Origin: Gnetum montanum
Lineage: Eukaryota; Streptophyta; Gnetopsida; Gnetales; Gnetaceae
Assembly (NCBI GenBank): GCA_015680685.1
Contig: MNCI01010761.1
Span: 1 to 28,482, forward strand
DNA length: 28,482 bases
Reading direction: 5' to 3'
Below, piece after piece: positions 11,984-22,417 of this stretch (position 1 is the stretch's first letter; each line of letters starts with the position of its first letter). The position numbers were made by a program, and so were the translations under genes. A model generated the notes under the pieces. It made no database searches. It saw only the letters and a program-made list of their open reading frames with translations, and was not told the origin of the DNA.

Positions 11984-12448
11984 TTGCCAACACTAACCAA
12001 ATATAACGGGGAAACATACCCCAACGGCCACCTCATAACATTTAGATTAGAATGCGCGTTACTCCAGACATGGCCCCATGCCATTTTGCGAGTGTTCCAT
12101 TCGTCCCTTGAAGGGAGAGCACTTGATTGGTACCGGGCCTTGCCGAGGAACTCTATATTTTCCTTGGAAGAGTTGTTACATCAGTTCGTGACCAGGTTCA
12201 AATATAACTTGAAACTTGAGGCCACATTGGACACCCTCATACAGGTTAAACAAGCACCGCTCAAACCTGTGCAAAAATTTATCCAGAGGTGGAGCGCCGC
12301 TCTCAATGAGCTACACGAGCCAATCTCACAGACATATTTGCTCATGATTCTAAAGGGGGCCGTTAATGACTTCTTCAAATCCAAATTGTACTATCTTAAT
12401 GCGTGTAATATTAACCAAGCCTTTGTACAAATCAAAAACATAGAATAG
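11984..12448 (+). other. Retrotransposon gag (capsid) domain, element B
   Basis: The open segment contains the hallmarks of plant Ty3/gypsy gag: a PTLTKYNGE start, LECALLQTWPHAILRVF, RALDWYRAL, then LLHQFVTRFKYN and VQKFIQRWSAALNEL. Element A has the same domain at 6758-6198. Confidence 0.88.
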
Positions 12449-12877
12449 GCGGCTCAAAATAGCCATGACCCTGAATACTTAGCCTTCAAAAATCAACATA
12501 GTAAAATGGATAAAGAAAAGGCTAAAACAACCATAGCAGCAATAGTGGAAACGCAACAACAAAACAAACTGCCAGTAGCCCCTACTAACTATACTAGACC
12601 TACACCCGTGACTACACTAGAATCATCATCATCGCAGAACCCGACACAAAACCGTACGAGGAACTTTGAGAGGAAAGAACCTTCTCAATATACGTTGTTG
12701 CCTATGAAGCCATCCCAGCTATTCCATCAACTACTGAAAGCTGGGTTAATAAAACATAAACAATTATCCCCCGCAGCCATCCAAAGACATGATCGGTTCT
12801 GTCAACTCGTTCAGAACCCCAGCCTAGCAACGTCGGATGAGCCTCTAGTGCCCAAAGGTTTTAGAATGGATCGCTTC

Positions 12878-12931
12878 TGCGATTATCATCAATGCAATGG
12901 GCACAGCACGGATTACTGTTTTACACTGAAG
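12878..12931 (+). other. Gag zinc knuckle, element B
   Basis: CDYHQCNGHSTDYCFTLK has the spacing of the Tat-type CCHC-like nucleic-acid binding knuckle that follows the capsid domain. Element A has the same motif on the minus strand at about 5512-5560. Confidence 0.75.
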
Positions 12932-13039
12932 TAGGACATACAACAAATGATCGACGAAGGCCAAATCACCTTTGATGAGGCCAACCCGGTCCAACCACAG
13001 AACTAGGCTATGGGGGTGTATAAAGACCCCCTGAACACT

Positions 13040-13560
13040 AAGGAGGCACCGTACGTTATCAACACAATTTTCTTTGATGATGAACTCGAGATAGCCAACA
13101 TTAACAATGTCTACCCTGAGTATAAACAACAGACGCCTAACAAACCATTTGTAGTGCATGTTCCTCCTACTTCATCCGCATCCATTCCTCAACCATCATT
13201 CGCTCCGCAAAAACCATACGTAGTGCGCATACCTCCCGCTGTTACCACCCCGAACCTATCAACCCCTCCTACTCGGCTTGCCCCTTTCGTAGTTCGAGTG
13301 CCGCCCGCAGTTGCAATAGCGGAGGTTCAACCTCCGCCTAGATAAACCCCATACGTCATTAGCACATCCACAAGTCCTAATGTTTACCGAGCTTCCACCT
13401 CACATACACAAGGTAAACCTAGTCCTTATGTCATTAGGGTGCCCAACCAATCTCCCATCCAGCCACATTCGACTGTCCAACCACAACCCTACCCGCCTCC
13501 ATATGTGGTGCGAATCCCAGGACAACCTGAAGCTCCAAGACCAACTCCACCTCCATGCCA
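13040..13560 (+). repeat. Proline-rich linker with repeated P(Y/F)VV-x-(V/I)-P motifs, element B
   Basis: Between the zinc knuckle and protease the protein repeats a short module: KPFVVHVPP, KPYVVRIPP, APFVVRVPP, PSPYVIRVP and PPPYVVRIP, each separated by Pro/Thr/Gln-rich spacers. Element A has the same series on the minus strand (about 5417-4800), with APYVVWVPP, TPYVVRTPE, SPYVIKVPS and TPYVVQVPK. It is conserved between diverged copies, so it is a family trait. Its role is unknown. Confidence 0.8.
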
Positions 13561-14044
13561 CACCCGAGAACACTTAGCAGATAGGCTTACGCGTGAACGC
13601 TTGGAGAAGGAGCATCAACGGTTAGCTGTAGGGCCACCTAAACCCACTCCACTTAACGCCGTACCCATGATACAACCCAATAGTCAACCAAATGTAGGCA
13701 ATGAGGGTGAACCCTCCAAAAAACATGATACATCTGAAACGACGGCTACAAGCAAGAACAATGGACCAAAAAGGCATGAAATAAAACTGCTGGGGCCAAT
13801 GGACCCAATCACCACTGATACAAACGCCCCCAATAGTAGAGATTTGGCAACAGCTTTAACACAAGTCACACAAGCGCTCAGGCAAAAGAACACTTCGCTA
13901 AGCTTGTATGACTTGATTCTTACATCCCAAACACATCGTGAAGCTTTGGTACGCATGTTAATGTCCATCCCAGTGAGTGAGAACTTGCTCCCAAACGAAC
14001 CATCCATTCATGTGGTAATGTACTCGCCCCAAGGGACAATGTCC

Positions 14045-14420
14045 AAACCACTAAGCTTCCATAATGATAACATTAAAATAGATAAGAAAATAGGGGAGGT
14101 GACAACAGCCCCCATGTTCATAACGATATACATAAACCAGTTCAAGATACATAGGATCCACGTAGATGATGGAGCTGCTACGAATGTGGTACCATACCCC
14201 ATCATTGAACAACTAGGGCTGATGGAGCTAATCAGACCGACTGCAACTACATGTCTAAAATTCTTCAGTGGGTCACGCGTGATGGTCAAAGGCATAGTGA
14301 CCTTAGACTTCATAGTGGGGGACCAGTTTCCCACGTCCATCGATTTCGTGGTAGTCGATGAAATGCCAGGATTTAACCTGATATTAGGAAGACCCTGGTT
14401 AGCCCAACTGATTCACTAAG
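14045..14420 (+). other. Retropepsin-like protease domain, element B
   Basis: HVDDGAATNVVPY (active-site Asp-x-Gly region at 14165-14173) is followed by LDFIVGDQFPTSIDFVVVDEMPGFNLILGRPWL in the expected order (flap, then ILGRPWL). The DDGA form replaces the commoner DxGS. Element A has DDGATTNVV in the same place. A stop (14417-14419) interrupts B just after GRPWLAQL. Confidence 0.85.
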
Positions 14421-14845
14421 AGATTCACCTACCTTACGAAGGTGGTAAAATCATCATTTATGGAGAGGCTGCTACCCCCATTATTTCATCACACATGGAC
14501 ATGGATCAAGGCTCAGAAGTTAAGCTCGAAGAGCCTGGACAAAATGATACAAAAGAACAAAAATCGGTAAGTGCTAATCCTTTCAACACGGAAGAAGATC
14601 CACCTAGAACAGAAACACCTGCGCCTGACATTGTACATACACCTTCTTAATTAGAAACTAACACAGAACTCACAACAAATACCGAAACACGAGAAAACAC
14701 TAACGCAGAAGCCATTCCATCAAACGTCCCTTGGGCTGAGTTACCTTTCAATGTAATTAGCGAAGGGGACGCTGAATACAGAATCGTACCCATTGACACA
14801 TCGCCTAACATTAAAAGGAAAAACATCAAAAAATTCCTAAAATAA

Positions 14846-15440
14846 TACCATCTCAACTAGTCCGAAACGACGTTAAACTATAGCGTGTCCGAAACGATGT
14901 TAAACTACAACTCGTCCAAAATGACGTTAAACTACAACTACTCAAAAAAAAACATTAAACTACACTCCCTATCTGGAAAGACGTTAAACTATCATGTCCG
15001 CAATGACATAAAACTAGCCACGATCAGTAATGGTCGGTCAATCGAGAAACTCATCCACATTATCCAATATGTTACTTGTCTGCAATGGGGCCCGAAATGA
15101 CCTTAAACTATGCATGGAGGCCCGAAATGGCCTTAAACTACGCATGGAGGCCCGAAATGGCCTTAAACTAGATCATACACTTGTACTTTGTTTCCCTCTT
15201 ATGATTACATCCACATATTACACTAGGAACAAATGAAAAAAATAAACCAAAACATTTTACATTGCCATTTCGTGTGTGCAATCAAACTCAAAATCAACAA
15301 AAAAAAATTTCTACATGCAATGCTGTACAATTACAAGTGTCAATTGTTTTCGTTTATCTCAAGATTTTCAATTTACAATTCCCATATCAATTTGAGTCAG
15401 CATAGTTCCAAAGGCAAAACTAAAAACAAAACTAAAAAAA
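14846..15440. other. Spacer between the convergent genes of element B, with tandem arrays
   Basis: Contains a degenerate array at 14862-15000 (TCCGAAATGACGTTAAACTA-type) and a clean array at 15091-15180 with a 30-bp unit starting at 15091, 15121 and 15151 (CCCGAAATGGCCTTAAACTA plus CGCATGGAGG). The remainder is AT-rich 3' UTR of the antisense gene. No gene seen. Confidence 0.8.
15091..15180. repeat. Tandem array, 30-bp unit, three copies
   Basis: Units start exactly 30 bases apart, each CCCGAAATG(A/G)CCTTAAACTA; the first two carry a (C/T)GCATGGAGG tail, which the third lacks (GATCATACAC). Element A has the equivalent array at 3193-3290. Confidence 0.88.
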
Positions 15441-15640
15441 CTAAGCGTCTGGGACGGGAGGATCGTCCCCTTTAGATCCACCAGCGTCAGGGACCCCTGC
15501 TCCACTGGGGCCAGCCTCTTGGGCATCGTCACCACCTTCATCCTGAAAATACAAAATGAGACAACCAATATAAGAACAAGAGAGTGTCAAAATTTCAAAA
15601 ATTCTGTAGCAAATCAATTTCACAATGACAAAATACTTAC

Positions 15641-16364
15641 CATAGGAGATCCCCCTAAGCCAAACTCCAATCGACGAAGGATTTTCTCCTCCGAAACACT
15701 AGCCCAATCTGTTTCACCGAGGCCTAGGTCAACATCTGCCAAGGCCTTTCCCTTGTCAACAGCNNNNNNNNNNNNNNNNNNATTCCATCTCAACTATGGT
15801 GTTCTCCACAAAAGTATCGAACGCAGAACGTAAGCCCAAACCCTCTACAAACATCTCAAGTTGTCGTTTCTCTATAGAAACTTCTTTTAATGATTTCTTA
15901 TAGTGGTGCTTATGATTTTTCTCATCTTGGCCCCACTTACGCACCTTGGAGGCCAATGCCTTCCAATTCTGGCACTTCAGATTCAATAGGTCTATCTGGG
16001 CTTTACGTTCCACGAACCTTCGAGTTAGTGACGCATGGCGATTTAACAAGTTCCAATATCTATTGTACATAATCTCGGATGTTCACCAAGAACTATCACC
16101 TGCTAATCAGGCCGAAGCGAATTCATAACGAGCTTTGAGATCGTCACGTTCAGTCGATAACTCAGAAACTTCTTTCTCTTTTGTCTAGATCTACAACCAT
16201 AGTTGTTCGATGGATCGCCTACAGGTCCACACCAACTTGGCGTTATGAACAAGGCTTTCTGCCACCTCATTGTAAACTGGCCTGGGTACCTATTCCACTT
16301 CTGGGGGTAGTGTAGCCAAACTGTCAATGCTGATCGTCTCAGCAGGATCCCACCTCAGTTTAGC
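15641..16364 (-). other. Exon 7 of antisense gene B: coiled coil with assembly gap
   Basis: Starts KLRWDPAETISIDSLATLP and continues as a charged helix rich in Lys, Glu, Gln and Leu (KEKEVSELSTERDDLKARY, then KNHKHHYKKSLKEVSIEKRQ). It ends FGLGGSPM at donor ATG/GTAAGT. 36 codons at 15938-15831 are identical in protein to 2276-2383 of element A while differing at 20 synonymous codons. Stops disrupt its first third. Eighteen Ns (15764-15781) stand where element A has about 77 bases. Confidence 0.7.
15764..15781. other. Assembly gap of 18 Ns
   Basis: The aligned stretch in element A is about 77 bases, so either the gap size is arbitrary or part of exon 7 is deleted here. Confidence 0.9.
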
Positions 16365-17079
16365 ACGTATGTATACAAAAAAGAGAACAAATGCTAAAAC
16401 GACAAGAACAAGATGTGAAAATCTCAAGTTACGAACAACGCGAAGCATATATACCTATTTCAGGGTGGGCCTCCTGAATTCGTTCAACTACTTCTTCTGT
16501 GATTCCAGCCACAAAATCCATCTTACTTGGCATTTCCAACCAAGTAAGTGGCTCATGGGTGCGGGACGAACTAACCTCTGCGGTCCTCTCAGGGGGAACC
16601 ATCTTCATGGGTACGTCTAAGTGCACCATCCTGGTTTTGCTGCCTTCGTCTAAAAAAATAAAAACATGAAGATAAAGTGTCATAGCAATGGAAACCAACA
16701 GGGCAAGATGAAAGAACATAAAAAAAGAGAGAAAACATACCATACTCCGTGTCACCTTCTGGGGGATCGCCTAAATCCAGATTTCCCTAAAGAAAGCTGC
16801 AAAACATTTGTTTGACACCACCCTGGTCATCCAACGGCTCAGTTTCCATGGTGTTTTTCTTTAATTCCTTCGTTCCTCCTCCCTGATCCTTGTCCACATT
16901 TTCCTCTTCATTATTCCGCTCCGTGTTGATCTCCTCCTCCTCCGTAATGGTTTGTAGCGCCTGCTTCCTCACTTCTCAAATCAAGCCAAAGATGTCAGTG
17001 ACATGTAAGCAATTGAAAAAAATTATTATTATGAACAAGATGAAAACAATAAAATAATAAGTTGGAAAAGTCTACTTAC

Positions 17080-18120
17080 CAGGCATCTTAAAGCATATGC
17101 ACTTCACTCGCTGCTCGCTCACATTCGAAACTTCCCCAGTTGGGCGTTCATGTCTCTTCAGCTTTGTTTTGGCCTGGCCCACAGTTTCTTTGATAACCCA
17201 CTCAGCTCTTCTTGCAGTGAGGGGCACATCATCTGGCTCTAACCCCAGACTATTGCGAGTATGAATGGAGGTACCCGATGATCCCCCAGTCGTAATAGAC
17301 ACGAACTTGTCGATGCCTTCAGGTGCATCCTAGGACTTGGTTGTATCGAACAAGTGGTTGAGCCACGGGTGGGATAGTTGACCCTAATCCCGTAGAACAA
17401 ACTTGTTGTCCGCACGGACTACCAGAAACTCGTCGAAGCGATGAAGGTAACCGGCGAAAAAGGAAAAGGTGAAATGGGATTGCACCTCAACATTCGAGCG
17501 CAATCGCACTATCTCCTTGTGCATCCCAGATAACAAAAATTCAGCCCAATTATAGCGCACGCCAGTTTCCAGGATAGTTCGCATAACGCACACAGCCTCA
17601 ACCCCAAGACTCCATACCTGAGAAAGGGTTTTGGGGAATACCCATGCCCTAAACAGGGGATATAGTTCATTTACCTCCTCAACCTTTGCTTTCCCCTGCA
17701 TCGGGAATCCCTTGGCACCCTTGGCCAGGCCCAACCAGTCCTCAAACTCGTGTACCGTATGGAGATCTTTATGAGCTCTGTCCAAAACTACACTTATGCC
17801 ATTTGCTAGTACCCCAAATACGTTTGAAAATAATTCTGGAGACAAATGGAAAGCTACCTTAACGTCCTTAATCCGGGTGTTGTAGTAGGAGACAGACTCA
17901 TTAAAAGAATCCATGATCCCAATCATTTCCCCTATTGATACATCAGGACTTGGGGTCATGAAGAGCTCCATAAGGCTGGCATTGTCCAAGTAGTGAAGAA
18001 TAGATGGCGAAACATGGTTACGTAACCATTTTTGAGCCTTACTCACCTCCTCAAACTTCATGGACAAGGTTGTCTCAGTTCGCCCGGTTGTGATAGGATC
18101 CCCGCAAGGAGGTGCATCAA
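17080..18120 (-). other. Exon 4 of antisense gene B: long unassigned domain
   Basis: Starts VDAPPCGDPITTGRTETT and includes MKFEEVSKAQKWLRNH, DVKVAFHLSPELFSNVFGV, VRYNWAEFLLSGMHKEIVRL and FSFFAGYLHRFDEFLVV. The pattern of a short conserved globular domain with a YNWAEFLL-type motif recalls uncharacterised proteins carried by plant retroelements (plant mobile-domain or 'putative plant transposon protein' types), but I cannot place it firmly. Two stops (at 17384 and about 50 codons later) break it. The donor CCTG/GTAAGT is perfect. Confidence 0.6.
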
Positions 18121-18550
18121 CTGCAAACGCAATGTAAGATTGTTGTATCAGTATAACTCTCGGAAATTAAAACACATTAGCACATCCAAAAGACATTTTC
18201 ATTTACCTCCCATAGTAGACTTGGATGTGCTTCCTGGACCAGAGTCACGAGGGAAAACTAGCCCCTTGTCCGACCAATCTTTATCCAGCCATCCACGAGC
18301 TTGGCACATTTCCAACGCTCTAGAGAATCATTGGTGAAAATAGACGATATTCCCCTTCATTAGACCTAATACAGCTTTACGAAGGGTGGGACCCGCCATA
18401 AATGCCTCTAGACTAGTACGAGTTAAGGCAAGTCCATCATCTTCGACACATATTCTGTCTGCATTAACTTTTGGCCTACAAACGAGCGGATGTCAAAACT
18501 GAGGCAAATACCAAACGACGAAAAGAAGTAATAAACTTGAATGGTCCTAC

Positions 18551-19000
18551 CTGCCCACTCGGTACACTATGCCAGGAGGGTTCTGGAACAATGTGTGCAC
18601 GCGTGCAGCTAAGAATAAGGTGTTGTCGAGGTAGTCCTGCCCTCGTGGTAATTGGACCCACACGTGCACTAACGGGTGTGTGGACCTGGGCCCGCGGGAA
18701 GAACCGTCCTCACTCGTAAACTCCCCCTCGTCGATGTCTTCCATGAAGACAACGACACCCTTCACGACTCCTGGCAACATTGCCTCAAGTATGCTCCGCG
18801 CCACCAGTTCATTTAGGTGCGACCAGATAACTACTTCAAAATTGTCCAATATGAAGGACAGGAATTCAGACGCACCTTCTCTGAACCAGATCCCGTTGTG
18901 GTCCACAGTTAGTTCTGGGGCAGGCTCGTCCGCATCCATGGGGCCAAACCATGTTAGCATCGCAACAAGCTCAACCACGAGGAGAAAAGGCTTGGTGTCC
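18551..19000 (-). other. NIF/FCP1-like (HAD) phosphatase-type domain, exon 2 of antisense gene B
   Basis: After the acceptor TTTGCAG the frame reads DTKPFLLVVELVAMLTWF, then IWFREGASEFLSFILDNFEV and VIWSHLNE, then DNTLF with NPP near the end. This order resembles plant NLI-interacting-factor/CTD phosphatase-like proteins: catalytic strand, W.RPG..EFL.F, FEV.IWS, and NTLL.DD.P...NPP. The catalytic DxD at the first strand is not present (VVELVAM), and the late acidic pair after NTL is also lost (NTLFLAAR). The exon has no internal stop. Domain call by eye only; if right, this protein would be catalytically inactive or neofunctionalised. Confidence 0.6.
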
Positions 19001-19861
19001 CTGCAAACAACCGAAGTACCAACGTAAAATCAGCCATGTGTGAAAACAACGCAAAAAGAAAAAGTTCACATCGTAGACTGACACTTAGAAAAATTTCCTA
19101 ACTGTTTACGCTCGGCGTATACACTGCTAAACCTAGCATAGACACTGCCAAAATTTGTCTATGCCCGGCGCATACGCTGCTAACCCTAGCATAGACGTTG
19201 TCGAAATCTGTTCATCCCCGGTGTATACGCTGGCTAACCCAACGTATATGTTGACAACCAACTGTTTATGCTAACACCCGAACCTCTTACGCTTAGCGTA
19301 TATGCTGAAGAAACCCTCAGCGTATACGCCACAGAAGTGACTAGCGTAAATGGTCTACGCTAAACACTGAACAATAGTTTACGCTAGAAAGATGAAAAAC
19401 AAGTCTACCCTGTAATACTTAAAAGAACAACTATGTACGCCCAGCATATACGCTGAAGAAACCCTCAGTGTATACGCCGTCACAGCGTAGATTGTCTACG
19501 CTGATAAAACAGAAAGCTTATGCTGACAAAATAGAACTTCGTGCATAGAAAACTTCTTACGCCGTATAGCCTTCAGCAGGAAAAAGTGATTATGTTGTAT
19601 GCTGAAAACAAGTTACGCTATGACAGTCAACGCTAACCTGACTTTATGCTGTAAATTCATGCTCTACATATACGCCGACATCTCTATGATAAACTTCACG
19701 CTCGGCATATACGCCGACGCCTCTATGCTAAAATTTACGCTTGGCGTATACGCCGACGTCTCTACGCTAAACTTTACGCTCAGCGTATACGCCGAAATCC
19801 CCTACGAGACTGTCTACGCTACAAGGAAAAAATAACTAATAGAGACAGGATCAAAGCCTAC
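19001..19861 (-). other. Intron 1 of antisense gene B, rich in palindromic repeats
   Basis: Lies between donor ACACAG/GTAGGC and acceptor TTTGCAG, at 861 bp by far the longest intron. It holds exact GCGTATACGC at 19320, 19744 and 19783 and dozens of GTTTACGCT/CGGCGTATACGCCG variants, the same motif as the LTR U3 and leader. It has no coding potential. Confidence 0.7.
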
Positions 19862-20220
19862 CTGTGTGATGTTCCAGGCCATGATGGAATCCTTGGCCGG
19901 GGCAGGCACTGCAGCATGGCTTCGCTCTCCTCTGCGAAGGTCAAGTCAGGACTCTTCCTCCCCTACCCTTCCACCTCCTTACCTTTGCCCATCTCTGCAT
20001 CTACGCTGGGATTGATAGCTTACGCTGAAGGTTGAAACTCTGTACGCCTACGCTCGGCGTCTATGCTGGAGTTTAGTTGGCGTCTACGCTGAGGTTTAAT
20101 CGATCAGCGTCTATGCTGGAGTTTGGGTTTACGCTTACACTAAGTTTCGTAGTTTACGCTTACGCTCGCTCAGTCGCTTACGCTCAAAATGCAATGTAAC
20201 AAATGAAGCTTCCCCCGTCC

Positions 20221-20229
20221 TTTTTTATA
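20221..20229 (-). promoter_or_regulatory. TATA box of the antisense gene, element B
   Basis: Minus-strand TATAAAAAA followed by GGACGGGGGAAG, 229 bases before the ATG at 19992. The stretch between them (20000-20200) is the likely 5' UTR and is packed with CAGCGT(A/C)TACGCTG-like motifs. A separate promoter is needed because this gene faces away from the LTR promoter. Confidence 0.55.
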
Positions 20230-20675
20230 GCACTCCACCATCGCTGACACCGCCGCTTACGCCACCGCCTCCCAGTTTGCTACTTTTTTCCTTTTTACTC
20301 ATTTTTCGCCGAAAATTAGCTCAAAAATAATAAAAAAATAGAAATTACTACATTCCAAGAACTTACGCCGAACATTCCAGCGTAAACCGCCACATCGCGG
20401 CCTGGTACAGCCTTAAACTGCCATTACGGCCCAGTATGGCCTTAAACTGCCACCCCCAGATTACATGTGGCCCGGTAAGACGCTAAACTGCCACTCGTCA
20501 CCCGGTAAGGCATTAAACTTCCACCCACGGCCCGGTATGGCCTTAAACTGCCATGCATCCCAGTGTGACGATAATCCACCATCATGCATGTACACATAAT
20601 TTAAAATTACCAAAGAGCATAGAACGATACCCATCAGCTCATTCAGCTCTCTGTTTATTAGCAGGAGCAAGCTCG
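20230..20675. other. Region between antisense promoter and RT frame, with TAAACT array
   Basis: 20230-20394 shows nothing recognisable. At 20395-20552 is another short tandem array with GGCCCGGTATGGCCTTAAAC-type units in five diverged copies. A possible 3' splice site (CTCTCTGTTTATTAGCAG, AG at 20663-20664) precedes the RT frame. I could not find its matching donor. Confidence 0.6.
20395..20552. repeat. Degenerate tandem array, GGCCCGGTATGGCCTTAAAC type
   Basis: Five spaced units each contain a CCGGTA/CCAGTA part, then a GGC-TTAAACT-like core and GCCAC. Related in design to the arrays at 14862-15180, 3193-3480 and 24044-24450. Confidence 0.75.
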
Positions 20676-22417
20676 ATGGATTGCCAGCATTTAACCGCAC
20701 CGTTAATCATTGAAGGACCATATGGAAAAATTGCAAAAGATATTAACATAAACATCATCCACCTAAGTTCATCAATGGATGATGCAGTCATAGCCTCAAC
20801 ACAGCAAGCAATAGACAACTACAAAGGCATGACAAAATCCCTTGACATAGAAGCTGAAAATATCACTGAAGACACGTTGACCGAAACCCCCATCACCATG
20901 TCCGATGGGGAAATTAAAATACTAAAATTAAGCACATTACTAAAACCACACCTAGCCAAAAAAATTGAAGACATGCTTAGGGAAAATATGAAAGCATTCG
21001 CTTGGTCTTATACGGACATGCCCGGGTTAGATCCTCGAATTGTCCAGCACAACATTATCCTTGACCCGAAATTGAGACCGATAAAACAAAAGGCATGAAA
21101 GATTAAACCTGAAGTGGCATTAGCAGTTCGTAATGAGATCACCAAACTTTATCAGGCTAGCTTCATTCGAGCTGTTGATTATGCCAAGTGGGTATCCAAC
21201 ATGGTCATTGTTCCGAAGAAGAACGGAAGCATTCGCTTATGCATTGACTTTTAGGATTTAAATGTTGCAACCATAAAAGATGATTTTCCCCTACCCAGCA
21301 TTGATCAACTTGTTGACTCAACTGCTGGGTACGCACTATTATCTTTTATGGATGACTTCTCAGGATACAATCAAATACGCATCAACCTGGAGCATCAGCT
21401 TTGGACAACCTTTCTGACACCATGGGGAACCTTTTGTTACACAATGATGCCATTCGGTCTCAAGAACGCTGGGGCCACGTATCAGAGAGTGATGACATTC
21501 ATCTTTAGTGATTACATGTTACACTCGCTCAACGACTATGTAGACGACATTGTGGTTAAGTCAAAAACATCGGAACAACATATACAAGACCTTAACCGGG
21601 TATTAAAACGTTGTTTAAAGTATGAATTGAGACTCAACCCGAAAAAATGTATCTTCGGCATCAAGATAGGAAAAATGCTTGGATTTATAGCCTCAAAAGC
21701 AGGGATACGAGTAGACCCCGATAAGGTTAAGGCCATAACAAACCTAAAACCACTAGGCAACCTTACCGAACTACGAGGTCTACAAGGTAGATTACAGTTT
21801 ATCAGGCGCTTCATAGAAAAACTGACACACAAACTAACACCTATGAACCACCTGTTACGCAAAAATGTCCATTTTGAATGGACCCCGCAGTGCCAAGAAG
21901 CATTCGATAACATTAAAACGGCACTTACCCGACTACCCACGGTTTATCCACCTCAAAATGATAAACCGTTTTACATCTACCTCGCTACTTCGGATTCGTC
22001 AATCGCGTCTATACTTTGCCAGAAACAAGATGACGGAACCGAAGTCCTTGTGTATTACTTAAGCCATGCATTAGTTGCCCACGAGAAAAAGTATAACGAC
22101 ATGGAGAGGTCCTGTTTAGCTTTGGTCTTTTCTTTGAGAAAATGGCGACATTACCTCTTCCATAACGAAGTTAATATAATTTGCAAGGACAATGTGCTCA
22201 GGGCCATCACAGGAAACATTTACGAAACGAGTCAAATAGCCCACTGGAAAGCCATAATAGCTAAATTTGACCTGCACTACATAGCGCAATCATCAGTTAA
22301 AGGTCAAGCCATAGCGAATCAGATGGCCATGTCACCAACACATGATCAAGAGACAATCGAGCCAAAATTCCCGGATGAGAATATAAGCGCAATAGAAATA
22401 GTGCCCGATGACTACGA

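Larger units (their letters stand above)
10752..14845 (+). pseudogene. gag-pro: Decayed gag-protease of element B
   Basis: The ATG at 10752 follows the leader, and the frame starts MNPVNTTTTTAQVIDIVGTM, like element A. After a Pro/Gln-rich N-terminal region comes a retrotransposon gag domain (about 11984-12448, with RALDWYRAL), a zinc knuckle at 12878-12931 (C..H..C.GH....C), a proline-rich linker with repeated PYVVR(I/V)P motifs, and an aspartic protease around DDGAATNVV (14165). The end (stop 14843-14845) lies at the start of a TAAACT repeat array. At least eight in-frame stops (for example 11052 and after 13342) and frameshifts near 11925 and 13350-13440 break it. It would have encoded the capsid/nucleocapsid and the protease that processes it. 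Unlike many Ty3/gypsy elements, RT does not follow; the antisense gene does. Confidence 0.92.
15441..19992 (-). pseudogene. Antisense accessory gene of element B: eight exons, NIF/FCP1-like N-terminal region (decayed)
   Basis: Exons on the minus strand: 1 19992-19862 (ATG, MGKGKEVEG), 2 19000-18551, 3 18475-18207, 4 18120-17080, 5 about 16993-16741, 6 16649-16455, 7 about 16364-15641, 8 15542-15441. Most have clear GT-AG borders, and exons 1-4 join in phase (the AG/G arginine codon is split twice). Exons 2-3 resemble plant NIF/FCP1 HAD phosphatases (IWFREGASEFLSFILDNF, VVIWS, DNTLF...NPP). Exon 4 is a long domain I cannot name, exon 5 is acidic, exon 7 coiled coil. Stops: codon 10 of exon 1, one in exon 3, two in exon 4, one in exon 5, several in exon 7. 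Acceptors of exons 5 and 7 are mutated relative to A. An 18-N gap (15764-15781) lies in exon 7. A TATA box lies 230 bp upstream. Confidence 0.85.

Noticed and set aside
14567-14572. GTAAGT as the 5' splice site of a protease-to-RT intron
   Set aside because: Coding similarity between A and B continues about 270 bp past it, A does not keep the full consensus, and its phase does not match the acceptor at 20664.
10752-14845. Envelope-like gene in the Pro-rich region
   Set aside because: Neither signal peptide nor membrane segment is seen, and the order capsid, zinc knuckle, linker, protease explains the whole frame.
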